Shown here: positions 6,575 through 12,100 of the stretch, one piece after another
How the letters are laid out: each line of letters opens with the position of its first letter
Numbering within the stretch: the stretch's first letter is position 1
NCBI GenBank assembly: GCA_030431355.1
Contig: JAUIJG010000145.1
Coordinates: 1-12,100 of the forward strand
Reading direction: 5' to 3'
DNA: 12,100 bases
DNA from: a bacterium
GTDB lineage: Bacteria; Cyanobacteriota; Vampirovibrionia; Obscuribacterales; Obscuribacteraceae
Notes under the pieces: model-generated
What the model was told of the DNA's origin: nothing
Databases searched by the model: none
Seen by the model: only the letters and a program-made list of their open reading frames with translations
Program-made: the position numbers and the translations under genes

Positions 6575-7792
6575 ATGTCCGAAGACGAAATTTCAAAATC
6601 AAAAAACTCCTCGGTAATGACCATTGTCGGCGATGTCTCCGCTGACCGCCATGCAGGCTTATTGATCAAAAAATTGAAGGAGAGCCGCCCGGACATATCT
6701 TTCTGGGGAGTAGGCGGCGACAGAATGAAGGAAGCCGGTGTTGAACTGCTGCATCACCTGGAAGAATTCACAGTATTCGGCATCAGTGCCGTTGCCAAGA
6801 GAATCCCTCTCATTCTAAAACTGGAAAAAGAACTTTGCGCCGAAATAGAGGCGAGAAAGCCCGATTTGCTCCTTCTGGTTGATTATGGCGGGTTCAATTT
6901 GAGAATTTCCAGCAAAGTCAGAGACCGTTTCAAAGATCTGCCCATAGTTTATTTCATAACCCCCCAGGTATGGGCTTCTCGCCCCTGGCGCATCAACAAA
7001 ATCAAAGAGAATATCTCAAGAGCCCTGGTGATTTTTCCTTTTGAAGAGGCCATTCTCCGGGAGCACGGCATATCTTCCCGCTTTGTCGGACATCCATTAA
7101 GCGAACAGATACCGAAAGAGAAGGATTTACCGGAAAAGAACGACTTCCTCGCAAGCATCGGCATGGAGAAGGCTGAAGAGATAGTCTCCATTTTTCCTGG
7201 CAGTCGGAAGCAAGAACTCCTGGACCATAGCCCTGTTTTGCTCCAGGCCATGGAAGAGCTGATTGAGAAAAGACCCGGCATGAAGTTCATAGTCTCCATG
7301 GCCAGCAAGAATATGGAGGACCTTTTCAAAAAGGCTCTTGCCCGCTGTGATCTGGCTAATCATGTCGACAAAGAGATATTTATCATAAGCCAGGACAAGA
7401 ACTATGCCGCTATGCAACATAGCGATATGGTCTGGGCAAAATCCGGGACCACAACCCTTGAAGTAGCCATGTTTGCTAAACCCATGCTCATTTTTTACCG
7501 TGGTGACTGGATTAGTTACTTTATTGTTTTAGTGGTCAAAACCATCAAGAACGTTGGCTTACCGAATTTATTAGCAGGAAAAAAACTGGTTCCTGAACTA
7601 TTACAACTGGATTGTTCCGCCAAACAGTTCGTAAGATATACAAACGACTTACTGGATGTGCCAGGCTTGCAAAAGGAGATAGTTAAAGAACTCTCGTCCA
7701 TCAAAGATCGGCTGGGCAAAGGCAATTACATTACAAATTGTGCAGAAGAAATTCTCAAATATTTGCAGCCAGACCCAGTAGATAGCGCATAA
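6575..7792 (+). CDS. lpxB: Lipid-A-disaccharide synthase
   Basis: LpxB joins lipid X and UDP-2,3-diacylglucosamine to form the beta-1',6-linked lipid A disaccharide on the cytoplasmic face of the inner membrane. TIVGDVSADRHAG (16-28) is the N-terminal signature, with SAD in place of the commoner SGD. FWGVGGDRM (43-51) follows, then LVDYGGFNLRIS, YFITPQVWASRPWRI (126-140, usually PQVWAW), VGHPLSE (171-177), IFPGSRKQEL (206-215), AKSGTTTLEVAM (288-299) and NVGLPNLLAGKKLVPELLQ (326-344), all in family order. At 405 residues it is slightly longer than the E. coli enzyme. The ATG at 6575 has no clear Shine-Dalgarno sequence; the polar first 14 residues may be variable, and ATG 6617 (Met15) is a possible later start. 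It lies directly upstream of an MsbA-type exporter, which supports the role and a lipid A-bearing outer membrane. Confidence 0.95.
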   Translation: MSEDEISKSKNSSVMTIVGDVSADRHAGLLIKKLKESRPDISFWGVGGDRMKEAGVELLHHLEEFTVFGISAVAKRIPLILKLEKELCAEIEARKPDLLLLVDYGGFNLRISSKVRDRFKDLPIVYFITPQVWASRPWRINKIKENISRALVIFPFEEAILREHGISSRFVGHPLSEQIPKEKDLPEKNDFLASIGMEKAEEIVSIFPGSRKQELLDHSPVLLQAMEELIEKRPGMKFIVSMASKNMEDLFKKALARCDLANHVDKEIFIISQDKNYAAMQHSDMVWAKSGTTTLEVAMFAKPMLIFYRGDWISYFIVLVVKTIKNVGLPNLLAGKKLVPELLQLDCSAKQFVRYTNDLLDVPGLQKEIVKELSSIKDRLGKGNYITNCAEEILKYLQPDPVDSA

Positions 7793-7841
7793 TCATCAGT
7801 TTTTATCCAGTATCCGCCTCTAAATAGGATTTTGTTGAAGG

Positions 7842-9599
7842 TTGAATAAACTCCTCTCCCAGAAAAGTGTACAGCTCTACCTGAGGCTCTTAGGATATAT
7901 AAAGCCGTACAAAGTAGCCTTCATATTCGGATTGTTAGCCGCCATTCCATCAGGGTCCATGGAAGCGCTTATGGCTTATTTAGCCGGTCAGGGACTCCAG
8001 AAGATTATTGTGGAAGGACATCAGGAGCTACTCATGTGGGTCCCGGTAGCTATCCTTGTTATCGCTGCCCTGCAAGGCTTGTTCAGATTCCTCGAATCCT
8101 ATCTAATCCGCTTCGTGGGAGCTTCTTCCATCAGAGACCTGCGCAATCAGCTCTTCAGGCACATAGAAGAACAACCCCTACAGTTCCATTCAAAAAACGA
8201 ATCAGGTGTTTTAATCGGGCGGGTGGTCAATGATATCGCGATAATCGAAAACGCAATATCCCAAACATTTCAGACCATGATCAGTAAGCTGGTCACATTG
8301 CTTACCCTGGCTGCGGTTTTGCTTTACCAGAGCTTCTGGTTAAGTGTAATAGCTCTATCGATATTTTCTTTGATTGTGATACCGACAATAGTGTTGGGCA
8401 AAAAGATTCGCAAGTCTTCTAGACGAGGGCAGGAAGCCATAGGAGACCTTGTCGGAGTTCTGGGCGAATCTATTCAAGGCGTCAAGATTGTTCAATCTTT
8501 CAACCTGGAAGAGTATCAAATCAATAAATTCAAACAGACCAACCAGGACTTTTTCAATGCCACCATGAAAGCGGTCAGAAATGAAGCGCTCATGTCTCCC
8601 ATTCTGGGACTGATTGGAGCGGTTGGAATAGCCGCTGTTATCTGGGTAGCCGGATACCAGGTGCTGAACAACTACATGACCATAGGGGCGCTCACCTCTT
8701 TCACCATCGCCCTGATGCTGCTCTACTCCCCCCTCAAGACCCTGGGGCGGATCACCGGAGTGATTCAACCTGCGCTGGCGGCTGCCACACGAATCTTCGA
8801 AGTTTTAGACCTGGCGCCGGAAATGGTCAATGCGCCTGATGCGAAAAAATTGCCGGAGAGATCCCACGACATCAGATTTTCCCATGTTTCCTTTCACTAT
8901 CCGGGTACCGAAACTCTGGTCCTCGACGATATAAATCTTGAAGTGCCTGCCGGAAAAATGTTCGCACTGGTGGGACTTTCGGGTGCGGGCAAATCCACCA
9001 TAGCCAATCTGGTACCACGCTTTTTCGACCCTACCTCCGGTGCCATACTCATAGATGAAGAGCCAATTCCCAACTATGATATTCAATCTCTTCGCGCTCA
9101 GATAGCGGTGGTAACCCAGGACAACTTCCTCTTCAGCACCACGGTGGAAGAGAATATTCGTCTGGGTAATACCGGAGCCAGTCGTGAAGCCGTAATTGAA
9201 GCAGCCAGAGCCGCATACTGCCACGACTTCGTAGAAGCGCTGCCGGACGGATACGAAACCTATATCGGAGAGCGAGGCATGCGCCTCTCGGGAGGACAGC
9301 AACAGCGACTGGCCATCGCCCGGGCAATCCTCAAAGATGCACCTATTTTAATCTTGGATGAAGCCACTAGCTCCCTTGACAACGAGTCCGAAGCAATGGT
9401 GCAAAAGGCTTTGAACAATTTGATGCGTGGACGAACCGTAATCGTGATAGCCCATCGCTTGTCTACAATTCGCCATGCTGATAGAATCATTGTCCTTGAA
9501 AAAGGTCGAATTATTGAACATGGCAGTCACGATCAATTGACTAGTCAGGATCAAGCTTATTCACGCCTTTTGAAAGCCCAATTTGAAAGGACTTCTTGA
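7842..9599 (+). CDS. msbA: MsbA-like ABC exporter (lipid A flippase candidate)
   Basis: This 585-residue ABC half-transporter should work as a homodimer in the inner membrane. Residues about 1-325 form a six-helix exporter domain (helices around 25-45, 65-85, 145-165, 167-187, 250-272 and 280-300). The nucleotide-binding domain follows: Walker A GLSGAGKST (378-386), Q-loop Gln426 in VVTQDN, signature LSGGQQQRLAIARA (482-495), Walker B ILILDEATSSLD (502-513) and the H-loop IAHRLST with His538. Flipping lipid A is inferred from the lpxB neighbour; the family also exports peptides and other lipids. The start must be TTG 7842, because an in-frame TGA lies two codons upstream (7836) and the next ATG would remove the first helix. 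Its nearest AGGA is 12 bases away, and a tiny TTG frame (7832-7849) overlaps the start, so coupled initiation is possible. It ends 121 bases before a small membrane protein gene. Confidence 0.9.
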   Translation: MNKLLSQKSVQLYLRLLGYIKPYKVAFIFGLLAAIPSGSMEALMAYLAGQGLQKIIVEGHQELLMWVPVAILVIAALQGLFRFLESYLIRFVGASSIRDLRNQLFRHIEEQPLQFHSKNESGVLIGRVVNDIAIIENAISQTFQTMISKLVTLLTLAAVLLYQSFWLSVIALSIFSLIVIPTIVLGKKIRKSSRRGQEAIGDLVGVLGESIQGVKIVQSFNLEEYQINKFKQTNQDFFNATMKAVRNEALMSPILGLIGAVGIAAVIWVAGYQVLNNYMTIGALTSFTIALMLLYSPLKTLGRITGVIQPALAAATRIFEVLDLAPEMVNAPDAKKLPERSHDIRFSHVSFHYPGTETLVLDDINLEVPAGKMFALVGLSGAGKSTIANLVPRFFDPTSGAILIDEEPIPNYDIQSLRAQIAVVTQDNFLFSTTVEENIRLGNTGASREAVIEAARAAYCHDFVEALPDGYETYIGERGMRLSGGQQQRLAIARAILKDAPILILDEATSSLDNESEAMVQKALNNLMRGRTVIVIAHRLSTIRHADRIIVLEKGRIIEHGSHDQLTSQDQAYSRLLKAQFERTS

Positions 9600-9720
9600 A
9601 CCTTTTCAATCAAACAGGGAAAGGCAGCAGTGAAGACAGTAAGTCTCTAATTAGAAGTAAATGAGCCCCAGTATCCAATCGGTAAGCCAAAAGAGCCAGA
9701 GTCTATCAGAGGAAAAGTTG

Positions 9721-9804
9721 ATGACCACCTACAAACTGACAAACACCTGGCTATATCTGATCATCTTCTTCGCTTTTGCTCTGGTGGGGTTGAGCACCTG
9801 GTAA
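9721..9804 (+). CDS. 27-residue single-helix membrane protein, unrecognised
   Basis: The small frame runs from ATG 9721 to TAA 9802-9804. It encodes a short polar head (MTTYKLTN) followed by one hydrophobic helix (TWLYLIIFFAFALVGLSTW). AGAGGA ends 7 bases before the ATG, identical in sequence and spacing to the site before the gene starting at 11979. A strong intrinsic terminator begins 32 bases after the stop. This combination is what a real short gene looks like. A longer in-frame start at ATG 9661 would add 20 polar residues (47 in total) but lacks a good ribosome site. I do not recognise the protein. Small single-helix proteins often act as accessory subunits of membrane complexes, but nothing here shows which. 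It is probably the last gene of the secG-msbA transcript or a separate small unit. Confidence 0.6.
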   Translation: MTTYKLTNTWLYLIIFFAFALVGLSTW

Positions 9805-9836
9805 CGGGCTGCAAAATTGAATTTGATTCTATGGTT

Positions 9837-9863
9837 GGAAGGTTATAGACCTTCCTTTTTTTT
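9837..9863 (+). terminator. Intrinsic terminator
   Basis: A perfect 7-bp stem GGAAGGT / ACCTTCC with loop TATAG (9837-9855) is followed at once by eight T (9856-9863). It should end the transcript carrying msbA and the 27-residue gene. Confidence 0.92.
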
Positions 9864-9978
9864 GCTTGCTAATCCAAATAAATCAAACTTATTCCGACTG
9901 GCTGAGGGTGGATAGGAATTAGCTGATTTAGGCAATACCTGGTGGCTGTTTTAATCTGGAAAACCGACTTAATTGATA

Positions 9979-10010
9979 AGGGAGTTATTCCGAATTCGGA
10001 ATAACTCCCT
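9979..10010. repeat. Perfect 32-bp palindrome
   Basis: The left arm AGGGAGTTATTCCG (9979-9992), the centre AATT and the right arm CGGAATAACTCCCT (9997-10010) match without error. It can form a long stem on either strand but has no strong T-run on either side: TATCAATTAAG follows on the minus strand and GAAAAG on the plus strand. It lies 46 bases past the carboxylase stop, between converging genes, so an mRNA 3'-end stabiliser or bidirectional terminator for the carboxylase is the simplest reading. A protein-binding site or a member of a dispersed palindromic repeat family is the alternative. Confidence 0.85.
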
Positions 10011-10024
10011 GAAAAGAACCTATG

Positions 10025-10049
10025 CCGGCGTCAAGCTTGACGGCACCGG
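10025..10049 (-). terminator. Imperfect hairpin just past the carboxylase stop
   Basis: The core CGTCAAGCTTGACG (10029-10042) is a perfect 14-bp palindrome. It is flanked by CCGG at 10025-10028 and CCGG at 10046-10049, which extend the stem across a GCA bulge. It lies 6 bases after the carboxylase stop (minus strand). No T-run follows directly (ATAGGTTCTTTTC), so termination here is uncertain; it may cooperate with the 32-bp palindrome downstream. Confidence 0.4.
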
Positions 10050-10055
10050 TGAAGG

Positions 10056-11618
10056 TTACACAGGTAAGACGCTTTGCTTCTTCCTGGGAAGCTCGATTCT
10101 CTTGGTCTCGTAAACAGCATAGCGGCTGATCAACTCCTGACGAAGATTCGCCGGAGTAACCATGCCATCCACAATCATTTCCGAGTTGAGCTTATAGATA
10201 TCGACATCTTTCCTGTACTCGTCTCTCAGTTGCTCTACATAGGCCTGACGCTCTTCCGGTGGCTTCTCAGCAATCTTGTTGGCGTAGACGGCGTTGATAG
10301 CAGCTTCCGGACCCATAACAGCAATCTGAGCCGTAGGTAAAGCCAGACAGACATCAGGGTCAAAGGCCGGTCCACACATGGCATAGAGACCCGCACCATA
10401 TGCTTTCCGCACGATTATCGAGATTTTGGGAACATCCGCCGAAGAGATCGCAGAGATCATCTTGGCTCCCGTCCGGATTATTCCGGCTTTTTCAACCGCT
10501 GAGCCGATCATGAATCCGGGGACATCGGCAAGGAATAGAAGAGGAATGTTGAAGGCATTACAAAGCCAGACAAACTTAGCTGTCTTGTCCGCTGAATCCA
10601 CGAACAGAACTCCACCTTTTACTCTGGATTGGTTGGCGATCACCCCGACGGTTCTACCACTCAATCGCACGAAGCCGGTAATAATCTCCGGAGCGAAGAG
10701 TTTCTTCATCTCAAAGAAACTGCCCTCATCTATCAGGCGATCAACAACCTGATACATGTCAAAGGGAATATTCTCTTGCTGGGGAATCACCTCTTCCAGG
10801 CTCTTCTCAAACTCTTTAGGAGCCACAGGAGGCTTAGCCGGAACTTTCTCATCGCAATTTTGAGGCATGAAGCTCAGATAGTCTTTACACTTCTGAATTG
10901 CTTCCTCTTCGGAAGAAACAAGTACATCACCACAACCACTAGTGGTGCAGTGCATACGTGCACCACCCATCTCTTCCAGGGTTACCTTTTCGCCAATCAC
11001 CATTTCCGCCATTCTTGGAGAGCCAAGATACATGGAGGCGTTCTTCTCGTTCATAATAACGATGTCGCAAAATGCTGGTATGTAGGCGCCACCTGCTGCG
11101 GAAGGACCGAATAGCAGGCAGATTTGAGGGATAAAACCACTCAATTTAACCTGATTGTGGAAAATCTTTCCGGCACCGCGACGTCCGGGGAACATCTCAA
11201 CCTGGTCAGTTATTCTGGCACCAGCCGAATCAACAAGGTATATAAGAGGAACTCTGAGTTTTTCAGCAGTCTCTTGAATTCGAATAATCTTTTCTACTGT
11301 TCTCCAGCCCCAGGACCCGGCTTTAACTGTAGAGTCGTTGGCCATAAAGCAGACGCTTCTACCGTCTATTTTGCCGATACCGGTGACAACACCATCCGCC
11401 GGCAATCCTTCTGCTTCGCAGTTTGCCATGGTGGCATCTTCAATTTCAAATCCAGGATCAAGAAGCAGCTTGAGACGGTCACGCACGAAAAGCTTGTTGT
11501 CCTTCTTCAACTTCTCATGATACTTTGGAGCGCCACCTTCACGAATTTTTTCCAGCTTCGCTGTAAGCGCCTTGCTCTTCTCCGATAACTTACTATCTTC
11601 CATCAATTTAGTTACCAT
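10056..11618 (-). CDS. Acyl-CoA carboxylase carboxyltransferase (beta) subunit
   Basis: This 520-residue protein carries both halves of the biotin-dependent carboxyltransferase (crotonase-like) fold, which moves CO2 from carboxybiotin to an acyl-CoA. The N-terminal half has LFVRDRLKLLLDPG (43-56), GVVTGIGKIDGRSV, YLVDSAGARITDQ (127-139), an oxyanion-forming GPSAAGGAYIPAFCD (171-185) and SMYLGSPRMAEMVIGEKVTLEEMGGARMH. The C-terminal half has GVIANQSRVKGGVL, LADVPGFMIGSAVEKAGIIRTGAKM (363-387) and RKAYGAGLYAMCG (404-416). It resembles propionyl-/methylcrotonyl-CoA carboxylase beta subunits more than AccD, having no zinc ribbon. The exact substrate cannot be read from the sequence. No biotin carboxylase or biotin carrier gene is in the window, so the partner subunit must lie elsewhere. 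The ATG at 11618 has AGGTGA 6 bases upstream; ATG at Met6 is less likely. Two hairpins follow its stop. Confidence 0.93.
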   Translation of the reverse strand: MVTKLMEDSKLSEKSKALTAKLEKIREGGAPKYHEKLKKDNKLFVRDRLKLLLDPGFEIEDATMANCEAEGLPADGVVTGIGKIDGRSVCFMANDSTVKAGSWGWRTVEKIIRIQETAEKLRVPLIYLVDSAGARITDQVEMFPGRRGAGKIFHNQVKLSGFIPQICLLFGPSAAGGAYIPAFCDIVIMNEKNASMYLGSPRMAEMVIGEKVTLEEMGGARMHCTTSGCGDVLVSSEEEAIQKCKDYLSFMPQNCDEKVPAKPPVAPKEFEKSLEEVIPQQENIPFDMYQVVDRLIDEGSFFEMKKLFAPEIITGFVRLSGRTVGVIANQSRVKGGVLFVDSADKTAKFVWLCNAFNIPLLFLADVPGFMIGSAVEKAGIIRTGAKMISAISSADVPKISIIVRKAYGAGLYAMCGPAFDPDVCLALPTAQIAVMGPEAAINAVYANKIAEKPPEERQAYVEQLRDEYRKDVDIYKLNSEMIVDGMVTPANLRQELISRYAVYETKRIELPRKKQSVLPV

Positions 11619-11978
11619 CCTAATTCACCTGTCTAAAAGATGTCTCTTCTGCTTCCGCTTTCACGGAGCTGTTTCCAAAATCGATTCTACTTTGCGATCG
11701 ACAAAAACCGCCAAATCTACCGATTGATTTCAGCAATGGGCTTCCAAGATTTAACCGATATAATAAAAGCTTGCCAGGCAATTAGAACTTACGAGCTTAT
11801 ACAAGTCGATATTAAGTCGCCCCAGACAGACCTAAACTGGCAAAAAAACGACTAAGAAAGGCAAAATAAAGAGCGATGAGACAAGAATTCCTGGTCTGCT
11901 GTAGATTAAGGTATTAAGGAAAAGGCATTAGCGTAGAAGCAACACCTTGATGTCAAGAAGACCTGAGAGGACAACCAC
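11619..11978. other. 360-base divergent intergenic region
   Basis: This stretch separates the minus-strand carboxylase gene from the plus-strand Tat-signal gene and should hold both promoters. A TATAAT occurs at 11759-11764 (plus strand) without a matching -35. A small inverted repeat TTGCCAGGCAA is centred near 11777. A 71-codon frame (11640-11855) has no ribosome site or recognisable domain and I do not call it a gene. I see no RNA gene or terminator here. Confidence 0.5.
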
Positions 11979-12100
11979 TTGAATAAGAGAACATCTCGAC
12001 GAGAGTTTCTCAAAAACCTGGTTCTTAAAAGTGTTGGCACAAGCCTGGCCGTGGGCGGCGCCTATTCTCTTCTTGGGGATAAGGCGGAAGCTAGAAGGCG
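11979..12100 (+). CDS. N terminus of a twin-arginine (Tat) signal protein, cut by the right edge
   Basis: The frame starts at TTG 11979, 7 bases after AGAGGA (11966-11971), and stays open to the window end, giving 40 complete codons. The N terminus reads NKRTSRREFLKNLVLKS, a textbook Tat motif (S-R-R-x-F-L-K). A moderately hydrophobic core follows (VGTSLAVGGAYSLLG) and then AEA, a plausible signal peptidase site. The mature protein should be exported folded, usually because it binds a cofactor such as a metal centre, flavin, haem or molybdopterin, or because it is a phosphatase or oxidoreductase. The domain itself lies outside the window, so the function is unknown. The gene has no ATG start and is too short here to appear in a simple frame scan. 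It is divergent from the carboxylase gene. Confidence 0.8.
   Translation, partial: MNKRTSRREFLKNLVLKSVGTSLAVGGAYSLLGDKAEARR

Noticed and set aside
8805..9302. 165-codon frame antisense to the msbA ATPase domain
   Set aside because: The msbA frame carries all the ABC motifs here; the antisense product shows no motif or ribosome site.
9661..9720. Upstream in-frame ATG extending the small membrane protein to 47 residues
   Set aside because: No good ribosome site at 9661, whereas the ATG at 9721 has AGAGGA at ideal spacing. The longer form cannot be excluded.
11124..11588. 154-codon frame antisense to the carboxylase
   Set aside because: It overlaps conserved carboxyltransferase sequence and has no independent support.
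11640..11855. 71-codon plus-strand frame starting just before the carboxylase gene
   Set aside because: It has no Shine-Dalgarno sequence, no recognisable motif, and lies where the carboxylase promoter and leader should be; treated as chance.

Overview
The window looks like chromosomal housekeeping DNA from a Gram-negative bacterium. It carries lpxB and msbA (lipid A synthesis and export) and a quinone methyltransferase. Its SecG has the loop wording LLHSPKGEGLGGIGG, which closely resembles cyanobacterial SecG. Together with roughly balanced base composition, frequent TTG starts and no photosynthesis genes, this suggests a non-photosynthetic relative of Cyanobacteria (Melainabacteria/Vampirovibrionia, perhaps Obscuribacterales). 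The lineage is an inference from motifs, not a database result. I see no tRNA, rRNA, CRISPR array, transposon or phage gene.

Layout, left to right. (1) 1-999, plus strand: a multi-pass membrane protein resembling DUF6159, cut by the left edge. (2) 1037-2546, minus strand: a sixA-like histidine phosphatase followed by an ADP-ribosylglycohydrolase-family protein with altered metal-site residues. (3) 2622-3059, plus strand: ruvX/yqgF, divergent from sixA and possibly leaderless. (4) 3065-5308, minus strand: a large soluble sensor histidine kinase with a degenerate receiver domain and three PAS domains; it converges on ruvX with 5 bases between stops. (5) 5446-9863, plus strand: a probable operon secG - menG/ubiE - lpxB - msbA, then a 27-residue one-helix membrane protein gene and a strong intrinsic terminator. 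(6) 9864-10055: a spacer with a perfect 32-bp palindrome and a second hairpin. (7) 10056-11618, minus strand: an acyl-CoA carboxylase carboxyltransferase subunit. (8) 11979 to the right edge, plus strand: the start of a protein with a textbook twin-arginine signal, initiated by TTG.

Region 5 is an envelope-biogenesis cluster: SecG belongs to the Sec translocon, MenG/UbiE completes the quinone ring, LpxB makes the lipid A disaccharide and MsbA flips lipid A across the inner membrane. The left part groups phosphorylation and ADP-ribose related genes (SixA, ADP-ribosylglycohydrolase, histidine kinase), but no functional link is proven.

The points most worth following are the unannotated small membrane protein (9721-9804), the truncated Tat substrate at the right edge, the altered active site of the ADP-ribosylglycohydrolase homologue, and the pseudo-receiver of the kinase. 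No clearly new multi-gene system is visible.
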